Assembly: GCF_032191775.1 (NCBI RefSeq)
Contig: NZ_CP132507.1
Span: 2,629,001-2,693,000 of the forward strand
Reading direction: 5' to 3'
Length of the DNA stretch: 64,000 nucleotides
DNA from: Rhodoferax mekongensis
GTDB lineage: Bacteria > Pseudomonadota > Gammaproteobacteria > Burkholderiales > Burkholderiaceae_C
Positions 45,307-55,495 of this stretch are shown here, one piece after another. Position 1 is the stretch's first letter. Each line of letters begins with the position of its first letter. A program made the translations under genes and the position numbers. The notes under the pieces were generated by a model that was not told the origin of the DNA, searched no databases, and worked only from the letters and a program-made list of their open reading frames with translations.

Positions 45307-46908
45307 TCAGCGCCTCAACAAGCCATCCAGCACGCCCGGTGCGAAATGCTGGCCGATGTAATCGGCCAGCCCGTCAAACACTTTATCCAAGGTGGGCACT
45401 TCACCCTGAAGGCGCTCACCAAACAAAGCTTGCAGCACCGCAGCGTCTTCCAGCATGCCGTGCAAGTACACGCCCATGACATTGCCCGCCGCATTGCACC
45501 AGCCCAGATCGTCGGGCAACACCGCCTGCGCCACATGTCCCGCCGCCGCCATGGCCGCATGCTGCGCCGTTTGCCCGTGGTGAATCTCATAGCCGGCGAC
45601 AGGCACGCCAGCCAACGCAGCCCAAGGAGAGGCTGTCCCAACATCGCTGCCGCCCACACCCGCGCCGGAGGGGGCATGGCCAGAGGCCGATTTCTGCGCG
45701 TTTGGCAGCATGAGGCCCCCGGCCGTGCCCCCTTCGGCGTGCGCCTGCAAAGAAGCCAAAAACCGCGTCGAGGTGTGCCGAACCGTCTTGTCCTCCGCAA
45801 ACACCGTCACCAGCGGCAACAGCCCCAAGCCCGGCGCATTGCCATCAATGCCATGCGGATCAATCAAGGCCTCGCCCAACATCTGCAAGCCCCCGCACAC
45901 CCCCAGCACCGCCCCACCCCGCTCCGCATGCTGCGCCACCGCCGCATCCATGCCCTGCGCGCGCAACCATGCCAAGTCGCCACTGGTGTGCTTGGAGCCC
46001 GGCAAGATGATCCAGTCCGATGGCTTGAGTCCTGACAGTTCAGAAGGGCTGCGCACCCACTGCAGCTTAAGCCCGGGAATGTTCTTGAGCGGCTGGAACT
46101 CGTCCAGATTGCTCATGCGCGGGTAGGCAATCACCGCCACAGTCAGGTCAACAGAGCCGCGCGCCACACTGCGGTCGTCAAACACACCATCTTCCTCGGG
46201 CAAGCCGTGCTGCCACCACAGGGGCAACACTGCCACCGTGGGCACGCCGGTCAGTTCCTGCAGCCGCTCGGGCGCGGGCGACAACAATGTGGCATCGCCC
46301 CGGAACTTGTTGAGCACAAAGCCTTTGATCAACCGCCGCTCGTCCTCCGGCAGCAAGGCCCAGGTGCCATACAAATGGGCAAACGCGCCGCCCTTGTCGA
46401 TATCGCTTACCAGCAAACACGCCGCATCCGCATGTTTGGCCACGCGCATGTTCACCACATCGCTGCTTTTGAGGTTGATCTCGGCAGGCGAACCGGCGCC
46501 CTCAATCACCACCACGTCGTTTTCCGCGCGCAGTTCGTCCAGGGCGGCGGCAATCTGCGGCCACACCTTGAGGCTACGGCCCCGCCAGGGCAAAGCGCTC
46601 AACTCGGGGCTGACTTGGCCCATGAGCACCACCTGGCTGTGCGTGTCGCGCTCGGGCTTCAAGAGCAAGGGGTTCATGCGCACTTCCGGCACGGTGCGGG
46701 CGGCCAGCGCCTGAAAGTACTGCGCGCTGCCAATCTCGCCCTGCCCGCTGGCCGATGACACGACCCGCGCGTTGTTGCTCATGTTCTGGGCCTTGAAGGG
46801 CACGACTTTGAGACCTTGCCGGGCGTAGTAGCGACACAGGGCCGTGGTTACCCAGCTCTTGCCTGCGCCGCTGGTGGTGCCCAGCACCATGATGCATTTG
46901 GCGGTCAT
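45307..46908 (-). CDS. cobQ: Cobyric acid synthase
   Basis: This 533-residue glutamine-dependent amidotransferase amidates adenosylcobyrinic a,c-diamide. The N-terminal dethiobiotin-synthase-like ATPase has GTTSGAGKSWVTTALCR. The C-terminal class I glutaminase has the nucleophile in VLGVCGGLQMLGE and a later His in GVYLHGMLED. The insertion GGTAGGLMLPNAQKSASGHA near residue 425 is a flexible stretch. It follows cobD on the same strand, 22 bases away. The ATG at 46908 is chosen over the longer frame. Confidence 0.94.
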   Translation of the reverse strand: MTAKCIMVLGTTSGAGKSWVTTALCRYYARQGLKVVPFKAQNMSNNARVVSSASGQGEIGSAQYFQALAARTVPEVRMNPLLLKPERDTHSQVVLMGQVSPELSALPWRGRSLKVWPQIAAALDELRAENDVVVIEGAGSPAEINLKSSDVVNMRVAKHADAACLLVSDIDKGGAFAHLYGTWALLPEDERRLIKGFVLNKFRGDATLLSPAPERLQELTGVPTVAVLPLWWQHGLPEEDGVFDDRSVARGSVDLTVAVIAYPRMSNLDEFQPLKNIPGLKLQWVRSPSELSGLKPSDWIILPGSKHTSGDLAWLRAQGMDAAVAQHAERGGAVLGVCGGLQMLGEALIDPHGIDGNAPGLGLLPLVTVFAEDKTVRHTSTRFLASLQAHAEGGTAGGLMLPNAQKSASGHAPSGAGVGGSDVGTASPWAALAGVPVAGYEIHHGQTAQHAAMAAAGHVAQAVLPDDLGWCNAAGNVMGVYLHGMLEDAAVLQALFGERLQGEVPTLDKVFDGLADYIGQHFAPGVLDGLLRR

Positions 46909-46930
46909 TGGTCTCACATCCTGTAAAAAA

Positions 46931-47907
46931 TCATGCCTGGAGTGCCCCGCACAACGCATCCACCGCCTCCGGGGCCAACACGCCCAGCCGAGCCCAACCG
47001 GGCAGACCGAAGGATGTGGTGTCACGGAGCTTGATGCCGTGGCCGCGCAATGTGGTCAGCAGGGCTGAAAAGTCACACCCCTCGGGCGGTCGGGCACAGA
47101 AAAAGTTCGCGTCGCTGGGCATCACCGTCCAACCCGCGTTTTCAAGGGTGCTGATTTGCTGGCGCTTCCACGCACGCAAAACATCCAAACTCTGCGCCAC
47201 CCATGCCTGCGCTTCCGGCTGCGCCCAGTTGTGCAGCATCGCCACGCCATGCGCACCCAGCACCCACGAGGGCGCCATCACATCCAGCGCGGCAGCGGCG
47301 GGCTGCGCATGAACGGGTGCAATCGCGTATGCCGCCCGCACGCCGGTCAGGCCCAGCGCCTTGTTGGGCGAAAACAATTGCCACACGGTATCCCGCTGCT
47401 GCGCGGTCAAGGCCGGCGCGCCGCTCAGGCGCAGAGGGGCATAAGCCCCATCCAGCACCAACGTTCGGCGATCCAGCACTCCGGGCCAACCGGTGTGGTT
47501 CTGGCCGGTGGGGCTGGCGGGGTCGCAGGCCCAGACCAAGTCGGCAGCGTCCGGCGCATCCACGCCCGTCAGCCCCCAAGCCTGCGCCGCATGGGCGTAG
47601 TCGCCGTACGCATGCTGCGGCAGGTGCACGCGGCTTCCCCCCCTTGGCGCACCCAGGCGCTGATGCGAAAGATGAACTCACTGGCACTGCCCGCCAGCAC
47701 CACCCGCCAGGGCTCCACCGCATGGTGCACGGCCAAAGCGGCTTTCAGGGTGGTGTATGCCGGGTCGGGGTAGCGGGTGGCGTCGGCAGCCTGCACCGCA
47801 GCCAGCGCCATGGGGCAAGGCCCGCAGGCATTGCTGTTGGTCGAAAAGTCATGCAGCGCCGCCCCTGCCGCATCGGGCCCACCGTGGATGCGCGTTGCGG
47901 GGTTCAC
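46931..47907 (-). pseudogene. cobD: Threonine-phosphate decarboxylase, split by a one-base frameshift
   Basis: The gene is read in two frames. The first part (47907 to about 47640) starts MNPATRIHGGPDAAGAALHD, with FSTNSNACGP and LAGSASEFIFRISAWVRQGG. The second part continues HLPQHAYGDYAHAAQAWGL to the stop at 46931 and holds the PLP Lys in FSPNKALGLTGVRAAY. Adding one G to the G7 run (plus 47637-47643, C) gives a continuous aminotransferase-fold protein of about 325 residues. It makes aminopropanol phosphate for the nucleotide loop. Whether the break is real or a homopolymer read error is unknown. Confidence 0.85.
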
Positions 47908-47908
47908 C

Positions 47909-48895
47909 TCAGACGCCTATTGCTATCAAAACAAGAGCTGCCAGCGCACATCCCACGAGCGCTAGCACTGCCTTGGATGCATAAACCTGAGCAGCTTCGG
48001 TGTCAGCCGCCAGGGCTTCACGCCCACCAGGGTTGAGCACATACGCGCCCGGTTTGCGCAAGCCTACGCCCAGCACCAAAGCCATGGCCGCCATGGGCCA
48101 GCCGCTATTGGGTGATGGAGTCTTGCGGGCTTCAGCGCGCAGCTGGCTGCGCAGCGCCCAGCCACGCCGACCTGCCGCCAACAAGAGCAGCACCGCCGTG
48201 ATGCGGGCTGGCACCCAGCTCAGCACATCGTCGGCACGCGCGGCCCACTTGCCGGCCCAGGCCCAGTTGCGGTCCTTGTAGATGCCGGGGTAGCCCCACA
48301 TGGCATCCGCCGTATTGGCAAAGCGGTAGAGCACCGCACCGGGCAAACCCAGCAGCAAAAACCAGAAAGCAGGGGCCACCAGGGAGTCGTTCAGATTTTC
48401 AGCCAGCGTCTCAATAGCGCTTTCGCGCACCTGCACCTCGGTCAGCTGCGTCACGTCCCGGCTGACCAACCAGCGCAAGCGCTCCCGCCCGGTCTCCAGT
48501 GACTGGCCCAGCGCGGCCTCCACCGCGCGCACCTCGCTTTGCAGCATGGCCAAGGCCAGCAAGGGCTTGAGCAACAGCCCCATGGCCACACCTGCCGCCC
48601 ACCAGGGCAGCTCCAGCGCCGCGCCTTGCAGCAGCAAAGCCGCTATCAAAAACAGAGCTGCTCCCGCACACCACATGAGCGCTGCAAGCCCAAAAGCCTT
48701 GAAGTCCGGCACCTTGGGGTCCTGCGCGGCATGCCGCTGCACCCGGTTGCCGGCCTTGCCCAAAAAGTGGCCCATCCACACCACCGGGTGCAGGCGGGCA
48801 GGCGGCTCGCCCCACACGCGGTCTACCCACAGGGCAACAAGCACAGCCACGCCCACGGCGCCGGCCCAATGCTGGGGGGTGAAATCGGTGGTCAT
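47909..48895 (-). CDS. cbiB: Adenosylcobinamide-phosphate synthase
   Basis: This 328-residue inner-membrane enzyme (CobD in Pseudomonas naming) attaches aminopropanol to the corrin ring. Visible blocks are [51 protein letters not shown] and [17 protein letters not shown]. Two copies of the dispersed repeat lie in its reading frame (48640-48688 and 47917-47965), encoding hydrophobic helices with the shared pattern CAxAALxLIA; the second also covers its last codons. The gene is divergent from cobG. Confidence 0.9.
   Translation of the reverse strand: MTTDFTPQHWAGAVGVAVLVALWVDRVWGEPPARLHPVVWMGHFLGKAGNRVQRHAAQDPKVPDFKAFGLAALMWCAGAALFLIAALLLQGAALELPWWAAGVAMGLLLKPLLALAMLQSEVRAVEAALGQSLETGRERLRWLVSRDVTQLTEVQVRESAIETLAENLNDSLVAPAFWFLLLGLPGAVLYRFANTADAMWGYPGIYKDRNWAWAGKWAARADDVLSWVPARITAVLLLLAAGRRGWALRSQLRAEARKTPSPNSGWPMAAMALVLGVGLRKPGAYVLNPGGREALAADTEAAQVYASKAVLALVGCALAALVLIAIGV
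47917..47965 (-). repeat. Short interspersed repeat copy at the 3' end of cbiB (minus)
   Basis: The minus strand has GCGCTCGTGGGATGTGCGC, then AGCTCTTGTTTTGATAGCAA, encoding the last helix ([16 protein letters not shown]) of CbiB just before its stop. Confidence 0.75.
48640..48688 (-). repeat. Short interspersed repeat copy inside cbiB (minus)
   Basis: The minus strand has GCGCTCATGTGGTGTGCGG then AGCAGCTCTGTTTTTGATAG. It is translated as [16 protein letters not shown], parallel to the copy at 47917-47965. Confidence 0.75.
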
Positions 48896-48989
48896 TGCGA
48901 GTGTGAGTCTGTCATGGGCGCGCCATCATACGTGTGTCAGGCTGCGTGAAGCTTGCTCGGGCACAGTAGAGGTTTTTCCGAGGGGGATA

Positions 48990-50216
48990 GTGAGATACTT
49001 GAGAGTTACCGACGCGTTCCCCCCTGTGCAAAGCCACCTTTCCCCCTCCACTGCCAGCGAGCCCCGCATTCAGGGCTGGTGCCCCGGCGCGCTGCGGCCC
49101 ATGCCGTCCGGCGACGGGCTGGTGGTGCGGGTCCGCCCGACCTTGGGGCGCCTCACGCCCCTGCAGGCGCAAGGGCTGGCCGGTTTGGCGCAGCAATACG
49201 CATCGCCCGTGCTGGAACTCACCAGCCGGGCCAATTTGCAGCTGCGCGGCGTTTGCCCCGACAGCTACCCCGATTTGATCCATGGCTTGCGCTCACTGGG
49301 TCTGCTTGACGAACGTGCTGATGTGGAAGCCCGCCGCAACCTGCTGATCAGCCCCTTCTGGACGGAGGCAGACGGCACGCCTGCGGTGTGCGAGGGCCTG
49401 AACCACGCCCTGGCCGACACTGACGCGCCCGCCCTGCCCGGCAAATTCGGCTTCGCCATCGACTTGGGCGCACAAGCGGTGCTGCGCAGCGCCTCGGCCG
49501 ACATCCGCCTGGAACGCTCTGGCGACCAGGTTCTGGTCTACGCCGACGGCGCCACCACCGGTGCCTGCGTGCCGCTGCATCAAGCCGCGCCCACGGCCAT
49601 GGCGCTGGCCCGCTGGTTTGTGGCATCCGGTGGCGTGGTGAATGGGCGGGGCCGCATGGCCCGCCTGTTGCAGCGCCAGGCCTTGCCTGCACCATTCACC
49701 ACCACGCGCGTGCCCGTGGCCCCTGCACACACGGCCACCGTGGGCAACTCAGCCACCGGCATGGTGGTCGGGCTGGAATTCGGCCAGTTGCCCGCCGACA
49801 CCCTGCACCAGCTGGCGGCCCTGGCCCCGCTGCGCATCACGCCCTGGCGTGGATTGGTACTCGAAGGCCTGCACACTGCACCGAACCTGCCCGAGTTGAT
49901 TACCCAACCCAGCGATGCCCGCCTGCGGGTGGCGGCCTGCACCGGCGCGCCCGGCTGCACCCAGGCACTGGGCCCTACCCGTGCGCTGGCCCGTTTTCTT
50001 GCGCCTTTGTTGCCCGCTGGCCGCACGGCCCATGTGTCGGGCTGCGCCAAGGGCTGCGCCCACCACGGCGCCACCCTCACGTTGGTGGCCCGCGCTGCGG
50101 GCTTTGACCTGATTGAACACGGCACTGCCGACGCTGCCCCTGACGCCACCGGCCTCGACGCAGCAGGCATAGCCGCCTACCTAGAACAACAACGATTGCA
50201 TGCGCCACACGTATGA
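48990..50216 (+). CDS. cobG: Precorrin-3B synthase
   Basis: This 408-residue nitrite/sulfite-reductase-like enzyme of the aerobic pathway uses oxygen to make precorrin-3B. The N-terminal repeat has [14 protein letters not shown]. The Fe4S4/siroheme-type cysteine motifs are [13 protein letters not shown] and [13 protein letters not shown]. The start is GTG at 48990 with a GAGGGGG ribosome site. Its presence marks the oxygen-dependent route. It overlaps cobH by 17 bases and heads cobG-H-I-J. Confidence 0.92.
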   Translation: MRYLRVTDAFPPVQSHLSPSTASEPRIQGWCPGALRPMPSGDGLVVRVRPTLGRLTPLQAQGLAGLAQQYASPVLELTSRANLQLRGVCPDSYPDLIHGLRSLGLLDERADVEARRNLLISPFWTEADGTPAVCEGLNHALADTDAPALPGKFGFAIDLGAQAVLRSASADIRLERSGDQVLVYADGATTGACVPLHQAAPTAMALARWFVASGGVVNGRGRMARLLQRQALPAPFTTTRVPVAPAHTATVGNSATGMVVGLEFGQLPADTLHQLAALAPLRITPWRGLVLEGLHTAPNLPELITQPSDARLRVAACTGAPGCTQALGPTRALARFLAPLLPAGRTAHVSGCAKGCAHHGATLTLVARAAGFDLIEHGTADAAPDATGLDAAGIAAYLEQQRLHAPHV

Positions 50217-50832
50217 AACCGATGGCGACGCCATCTACCGACAGTCCTTTGCCATCATCCGCTCGGAAGCGGACCTGGCCCGCTTCAACCCTATTGAAGA
50301 GCTGGCCGTGGTCCGCATGATCCACGCCGCTGGCATGGTGGGGCTGGAAGCCCATGTGCGCTTTTCCGAGGGCATGGCCCAAGCTGCCCGCGCCGCGCTG
50401 GAAGCCGGTGCGCCCATCTTGTGCGACGTGCGCATGGTGAGCGAAGGCATTACCCGCACCCGCCTGCCGGCCGACAACCAGGTGCTGTGCACCTTGCAAG
50501 ACCCATCAGTACGCGAGTTGGCAAAGTCCATGGGCACCACCCGCAGCGCCGCGGCGCTGGAGCTCTGGCGCCCGCACCTGGCCGGCGCTGTGGTGGCCAT
50601 CGGCAATGCGCCGACCGCCCTCTTCCATTTGCTCAATATGCTGCAAGACCCTGCCTGCCCGCGCCCTGCGGCCATCATCGGCTGCCCGGTGGGCTTTGTG
50701 GGCGCGGCCGAATCCAAAGCTGCCCTCATGGCCGACCTGCCTGCCCCCAGCATGGTGGTGCACGGGCGCCTGGGCGGCAGCGCCATCACCGTGGCGGCGG
50801 TGAACGCACTCGCCAGCCGGAGGGAAATCTGA
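50200..50832 (+). CDS. cobH: Precorrin-8X methylmutase
   Basis: This 210-residue enzyme moves a methyl group to give hydrogenobyrinic acid. The catalytic His lies in [38 protein letters not shown] and [13 protein letters not shown] are family hallmarks. It overlaps cobG and shares its last base with the first base of cobI. Confidence 0.93.
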   Translation: MRHTYETDGDAIYRQSFAIIRSEADLARFNPIEELAVVRMIHAAGMVGLEAHVRFSEGMAQAARAALEAGAPILCDVRMVSEGITRTRLPADNQVLCTLQDPSVRELAKSMGTTRSAAALELWRPHLAGAVVAIGNAPTALFHLLNMLQDPACPRPAAIIGCPVGFVGAAESKAALMADLPAPSMVVHGRLGGSAITVAAVNALASRREI

Positions 50833-51563
50833 TGGGACGCATCCTCTGCGCGGGCCTGGGGCCCGGTGACCCGGATTTGATGAGCGTGCGCTCCGACCGC
50901 GCCATCCGTGCGGCCACCCACGTGGCCTACTTCCGCAAAAAAGGCCGGCCCGGCCAGGCGCGCCGCATTGTGGAGGGCATGCTCCAGCCCGGCGCCACCG
51001 AGTACCCCATGGAATACCCGGTGACCACCGAGCTGCCCTTTGACAGTCCCGAATACATCCACTGCCTCGCCACGTTTTACGACGACTGGGCGGACCGCCT
51101 GGCCACGCTGGCCCAAACGGAAGACGTGCTGGTGCTCTGCGAAGGCGACCCGTTTTTCTACGGCTCCTTCATGCACCTCTACACCCGGCTGCAAGGCCGC
51201 GCCACGGTGGAGGTGATTCCCGGCATCCCCGGCATGGTGGGCTGCTGGTCGGCCACCGGCGTGCCCATCACCTGGGGCGACGATGTGATGACCGTGCTCA
51301 TGGGCACCCTGCCGGAAGACGAGCTGGTGCGCCACATGCAAACCGCCGACGCACTCGTGGTCATGAAAACCGGCCGCAACCTGCCGCGCGTGCGCAGCGC
51401 CTTGGCCAAAGCCGGCCGCTTGGACCAGGCCTGGCTGGTCGAGCGCGGCACCATGCCCGGTGAGCGCGTCATGAAGCTGGCAGACGTGGACGGCACCGAC
51501 TGCCCCTACTTCGCCATCGTTCTGGTGCACGGCAGCGGCCGCCGCCCCGAGGTGCAGGAATGA
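50832..51563 (+). CDS. cobI: Precorrin-2 C20-methyltransferase
   Basis: This 243-residue SAM methyltransferase has CAGLGPGDPDLMSVR at the N-terminus, VLCEGDPFFYGSF and VEVIPGIPGMVGCWSATG. It converts precorrin-2 to precorrin-3A. The ATG overlaps the cobH stop (TGATG), and its stop overlaps the cobJ start (ATGA), indicating tight coupling. Confidence 0.92.
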   Translation: MGRILCAGLGPGDPDLMSVRSDRAIRAATHVAYFRKKGRPGQARRIVEGMLQPGATEYPMEYPVTTELPFDSPEYIHCLATFYDDWADRLATLAQTEDVLVLCEGDPFFYGSFMHLYTRLQGRATVEVIPGIPGMVGCWSATGVPITWGDDVMTVLMGTLPEDELVRHMQTADALVVMKTGRNLPRVRSALAKAGRLDQAWLVERGTMPGERVMKLADVDGTDCPYFAIVLVHGSGRRPEVQE

Positions 51564-52324
51564 CGGCACCGCAGGCCACCACGCCCTCGCCAGCAGGCAC
51601 GCTGTGCATCGCCGGCCTGGGACCGGGCGACGCGCAGCTGGTCACGCCCGAAGTGACCGCCGCCATCGCGGCCGCCACCGACATCGTGGGCTACATCCCC
51701 TACGTGGCACGCATTGCGCCACGCCCCGGCCTCACGCTGCACGCATCGGACAACCGGGTCGAGATGGACCGCGCCCGCGCCGCCTTGCAGATGGCGGCCG
51801 AGGGCAAGCAGGTGGTGATCGTGTCGTCCGGCGACCCCGGTGTGTTTGCCATGGCGGCTGCCGTGTTTGAAGCACTGGAAGGCCGGCCCGACTGGCAGGC
51901 GCTGGACATTCGCGTGCTGCCCGGCATCACCGCCATGCTGGCCGCTGCGGCCAAAGCGGGTGCTCCGCTGGGCCACGACTTTTGCGCCATCAACCTGAGC
52001 GACAACCTCAAACCCGCCGAGCTGATTGAAGCCCGTGTGCGCGCCGCTGCCGGGGCCGACTTTGCGATGGCGTTTTACAACCCCCGCTCCGCCAGCCGCC
52101 CGCACACCTTTGGCCGCGTGCTGCACGTACTGCTGGACGCCTGCGGCCCGGACCGCCTGATCACCTTTGCCCGCGCGGTAAGCACCCCGGAAGAAAAGCT
52201 GCTGACGGTGCGGCTGGGTGATGCTACCCCCGAGATGGCGGACATGCGCACCGTGGTCCTCGTGGGCAACAACGCCACCCGCCACGTGGGCCGCTTTGTT
52301 TACACCCCGCGCTCGGCGCTATGA
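51560..52324 (+). CDS. cobJ: Precorrin-3B C17-methyltransferase
   Basis: This 254-residue SAM methyltransferase performs ring contraction from precorrin-3B to precorrin-4. Motifs are IAGLGPGDAQLVTPE, VSSGDPGVFAM, VLPGITAMLAAAA, MAFYNPRSASRP and VGNNATR. Its stop codon (GCG CTA TGA) lies inside a dispersed repeat that also supplies the cobK stop on the other strand. Confidence 0.93.
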   Translation: MTAPQATTPSPAGTLCIAGLGPGDAQLVTPEVTAAIAAATDIVGYIPYVARIAPRPGLTLHASDNRVEMDRARAALQMAAEGKQVVIVSSGDPGVFAMAAAVFEALEGRPDWQALDIRVLPGITAMLAAAAKAGAPLGHDFCAINLSDNLKPAELIEARVRAAAGADFAMAFYNPRSASRPHTFGRVLHVLLDACGPDRLITFARAVSTPEEKLLTVRLGDATPEMADMRTVVLVGNNATRHVGRFVYTPRSAL

Positions 52325-52337
52325 ATTCAATAGCTAC
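52311..52337. repeat. Short interspersed repeat copy between cobJ and cobK
   Basis: GCGCTATGAATTCAATAGC is a self-complementary core. Its plus strand gives the TGA of cobJ and its minus strand the TGA of cobK. Confidence 0.8.
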
Positions 52338-53079
52338 CCGCGCCGTAAAGACGACGCAAAACCTCATTGACGCTGTGCAACACGGTACGGCTGGGAATGT
52401 ACGGCCGGTTGATCAGGATGACGGGCAGCCCCAACTCGCGGGCCGCTACCAGCTTGGCCTCGGCGCCCGCGCCGCCGGAGTTTTTGGAGACGATGTGCGT
52501 GATGCCATGCGCTTGCAGCAAGGCGCGATCGCCCTCCAGCGTGAAGGGGCCGCGGTCCAGCACCACATGGCCGCGCGTGGCGGGCAACTCCAGCACCGGG
52601 TCCACCAAGCGCAACAGGTACCAGTGCTGGGCGCAAGCCAAAAACGGCGTCAGGTTCTGCTTGCCGATGGCCAAAAACACGCGGGCGGGCTCAGCCGGCA
52701 AGGCTTGCACAGCGGCGGAGATGTCGGCCACCTGCGTCCACACATCGCCAGCCTGCGCCTGCCAGGCGGGCCGCTCCAGCGCCAGCAGGGGTACGCCAGC
52801 GGCTGCGCAGGCCTGCACGGCATTGCTGCTCATCTGCGCTGCAAAGGGGTGCGTGGCGTCCACCACATGGCTGATGCGCTCAGTTTGCAGGTAGGCCTGC
52901 AGCCCCGCCACCCCGCCAAAACCGCCCACGCGGGTGGGCAGCGGCTGGGCGATGGGCGCGTCGGTGCGGCCTGCGTAAGAAAACACCGCATCCACCCCGG
53001 CCTGCGCCAAGGCCTGCGCCAGGCGGCTGGCCTCGGTGGTGCCCCCCAGCAACAACACCCGCAAGGAGCCGCGCGCCAT
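52327..53079 (-). CDS. cobK: Precorrin-6A reductase
   Basis: This 250-residue NADPH enzyme has LLLGGTTEASRLAQAL at the N-terminus, HVVDATHPFAAQMSSNA, then ITHIVSKNSGGAGAEAKLVA near the C-terminus. It reduces precorrin-6A in the aerobic pathway. It is alone on the minus strand inside a plus-strand series. Its start overlaps the cobL start on the other strand by two bases (CATG at 53077-53080). Confidence 0.92.
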   Translation of the reverse strand: MARGSLRVLLLGGTTEASRLAQALAQAGVDAVFSYAGRTDAPIAQPLPTRVGGFGGVAGLQAYLQTERISHVVDATHPFAAQMSSNAVQACAAAGVPLLALERPAWQAQAGDVWTQVADISAAVQALPAEPARVFLAIGKQNLTPFLACAQHWYLLRLVDPVLELPATRGHVVLDRGPFTLEGDRALLQAHGITHIVSKNSGGAGAEAKLVAARELGLPVILINRPYIPSRTVLHSVNEVLRRLYGAGSY

Positions 53080-54286
53080 GTCTGAACCTTGGCTGTCTGA
53101 ACCCTGGCTAACGGTCATTGGTATCGGTGAAGATGGTTTGTATGGTCTGGGCGATGGTAGCCGCTCGGCACTGGCCCGCGCGCAGCATGTGTTCGGCGGG
53201 CCGCGCCACTTGGCGCTGGCGGAAGTGGGCAGCCGTGGCATTGCATGGCCGGTGCCTTTTGACGTAGCGCCTGTGCTGGCCTTGCGCGGCCAGCCGGTGG
53301 TAGTGCTTGCCTCGGGCGACCCGTTCTGGTTTGGGGCCGGTGGCAGCCTGGCGGCGCATTTGCAGCCCGGCGAATGGGTGGCCCACCCCGCGCCGTCCAC
53401 CTTTGCACTGGCCGCCGCGCGTCTGGCCTGGCGGCTGGAGGCGGTGCGCTGCTTCGGCCTGCACGCTGCGCCGTACGAGCGCACCCGCAACGCGCTGCAC
53501 CCCGGCGCGCAGCTGATCTGCCTGTTGCGAGATGCGGCGGCAGTGGGTGAATTTGCGCAATGGCTCACAACCCGAGGCTGTGGCGCTTCTGACGTGTGGG
53601 TGCTGGAGGCTTTGGGCGGCCCGCGCGAGCGCGTTCGCCAGACCACGGCCGCCGCACTCGACTTTGCCGACATTCAAGCCCCGGTGGCCGTAGCCGTGCA
53701 AGTGGCAAGCAGCGACGCCACATTCAAAGGCCTGCCCCGCAGCCCCGGCCTGCCGGACGCGGGCTTTGCCAGCGATGGGCAAATCACCAAATCGCCCATA
53801 CGCGCATTGACGCTGGCCGCACTCGCGCCCCGCCCCGGCGAACACCTGTGGGACCTGGGCGCAGGCTCGGGCTCGGTGTCGGTGGAGTGGTGTTTGGCCG
53901 GTGGCAGCTCCAGCGCGGTGGAGCAACACGCCGAGCGCGTGAGCAACATCCGCAACAATGCGGCTAGCTTTGGCATAGACCACCGCCTGACCGTGCACCA
54001 CGGACACTCAGCCGACCTGCTGGCCAGCCTGCCCCCACCCCACGCCATTTTTGTAGGTGGCGGGTTTGACTTGGCGCTGTTTGCCCGATTGCAGGCCGCC
54101 GCGCCGCAAGGCACGCGTCTGGTGGTGAACGCGGTGACGCTAGAGACCGAGTCTGCCCTGCTGCAACTGCAGGCCCAGCATGGCGGCGAACTGCTGCGCA
54201 TCGAGCTGGCGCAGGCCGCCCCCCTGGGCCGCATGCGCGGCTGGCAGCCCAGCCGGCCGGTGGTGCAATGGAGCGTGACGCTGTGA
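53078..54286 (+). CDS. cobL: Precorrin-6Y C5,15-methyltransferase (decarboxylating)
   Basis: This 402-residue bifunctional protein has an N-terminal tetrapyrrole methylase half (VIGIGEDGLYGLG, VVVLASGDPFWFG) and a C-terminal CbiT-like half (LWDLGAGSGSVSVEWCL, IFVGGGFD). It methylates C5 and C15 and removes a carboxyl. The N-terminus holds a short tandem duplication (SEPWLSEPWL). An AAGGAG site lies nine bases before the ATG. Confidence 0.92.
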   Translation: MSEPWLSEPWLTVIGIGEDGLYGLGDGSRSALARAQHVFGGPRHLALAEVGSRGIAWPVPFDVAPVLALRGQPVVVLASGDPFWFGAGGSLAAHLQPGEWVAHPAPSTFALAAARLAWRLEAVRCFGLHAAPYERTRNALHPGAQLICLLRDAAAVGEFAQWLTTRGCGASDVWVLEALGGPRERVRQTTAAALDFADIQAPVAVAVQVASSDATFKGLPRSPGLPDAGFASDGQITKSPIRALTLAALAPRPGEHLWDLGAGSGSVSVEWCLAGGSSSAVEQHAERVSNIRNNAASFGIDHRLTVHHGHSADLLASLPPPHAIFVGGGFDLALFARLQAAAPQGTRLVVNAVTLETESALLQLQAQHGGELLRIELAQAAPLGRMRGWQPSRPVVQWSVTL

Positions 54287-54305
54287 ACCCCACCGGCCTG
54301 TTCGC

Positions 54306-54713
54306 ATGACGCTGGTAGCAGGCCTGGGCTTCAGAGCCGGGTGTGGTGTGGACTCCCTGCGCTCGGCCTTGCAGGCAGCGTTGCAGGCGGCCTCTGCCCA
54401 CCAAGGTGAAGAACTCAGCTTCGCGCACATCGGTGCGCTAGCCACCGCTGCCGACAAAGCCCAACACCCCGCCCTGCTGCAACTGGCCGCAGAACTACAG
54501 CTCGATATTCACGCCGTTTCTTTGCCCCTACTGGAAAAAACACCCTCTAGCCCCAGCGAACACGTGCCTGATCGCTACGGAAATCATAGCGTCGCTGAAT
54601 CGGCCGCACTCGCAGCGGCAGGCCCAGTCGCGGCGCTCTTGGGCGGCCGCAGCATCAGCCCCGACCGCATGGCCACTGCCGCTCTCGCTTGCATAGAAAA
54701 TACCTCCCCATGA
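54306..54713 (+). CDS. cobE: Cobalamin biosynthesis protein CobE (CbiG C-terminal-like)
   Basis: This 135-residue protein matches CobE/Cbi[21 protein letters not shown], then [20 protein letters not shown] and [12 protein letters not shown]. Its exact step is uncertain; it is proposed to help in ring contraction or precursor handling. Its region near 54536-54592 contains a diverged dispersed repeat. The stop overlaps the cobM start (ATGA). Confidence 0.88.
   Translation: MTLVAGLGFRAGCGVDSLRSALQAALQAASAHQGEELSFAHIGALATAADKAQHPALLQLAAELQLDIHAVSLPLLEKTPSSPSEHVPDRYGNHSVAESAALAAAGPVAALLGGRSISPDRMATAALACIENTSP
54536..54592 (+). repeat. Diverged short interspersed repeat in cobE
   Basis: CCCTCTAGCCCCAGCGAACA and TACGGAAATCATAGCG resemble the copy at 60539-60590, but in frame within cobE. 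The match is imperfect. Confidence 0.45.
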
Positions 54714-55495
54714 CTGCTCACTTCATTGGCGCCGGCCCCGGCGCACCCGACCTTTTGACCCTGCGCGGGCGCGACCTGATTGCTGCCAGCCCTGTCTGCC
54801 TGTACGCGGGCTCGCTGGTGCCCGAGGGCGTGTTGGCCCACTGCCCCGCCGGTGCGCGCATCGTCAACACCGCGCCCCTGTCGCTGGAGCAAATCCTGGA
54901 GGAAATCCGCACCGCGCACGCTGCCGGGCACGACGTGGCTCGCCTGCATTCGGGTGACTTGTCGGTGTGGTCGGCCATGGGCGAGCAGCTGCGTGGCTTG
55001 CGTGCGCTTGGCATCCCCTACACCGTGACGCCGGGCGTGCCCTCGTTTGCCGCCGCTGCCGCCACACTGGAAGCCGAGCTGACGCTGCCGGGCCTGAGCC
55101 AATCGGTAGTGCTCACCCGCACCTCGGGCCGCGCATCGGCCATGCCCGAGACCGAGTCGCTGGCCAACTTTGCGGCCACGCAGGCGGTGCTGGCGATACA
55201 CCTCTCCATTCATGTGCTACCGCGCGTGGTGGCCGAGCTGTCGCCCCACTACGGCGCGGACTGCCCGGTAGCCGTGGTCTGGCGCGCCAGCTGGCCGGAC
55301 GAACGCGTGGTGCGCGCCACGCTGGCCACCATCAAAGAGGCAATAGGCGAAGGCATGGAACGCACCGCTTTGATCTTGGTGGGCCACACGCTGGGGGACA
55401 AAGACTTCGACCACAGCCGCCTCTACGCCGGCGACTACGACCGCCGCTACCGCCCGCTGGGCACCGCGCCCCGCTTTCCGGCAGGCACCGAATGA
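54710..55495 (+). CDS. cobM: Precorrin-4 C11-methyltransferase
   Basis: This 261-residue SAM methyltransferase has [43 protein letters not shown] and [13 protein letters not shown], characteristic of CobM. It acts between CobJ and CobF. It is coupled to cobE and cobF by ATGA overlaps. Confidence 0.94.
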   Translation: MTAHFIGAGPGAPDLLTLRGRDLIAASPVCLYAGSLVPEGVLAHCPAGARIVNTAPLSLEQILEEIRTAHAAGHDVARLHSGDLSVWSAMGEQLRGLRALGIPYTVTPGVPSFAAAAATLEAELTLPGLSQSVVLTRTSGRASAMPETESLANFAATQAVLAIHLSIHVLPRVVAELSPHYGADCPVAVVWRASWPDERVVRATLATIKEAIGEGMERTALILVGHTLGDKDFDHSRLYAGDYDRRYRPLGTAPRFPAGTE

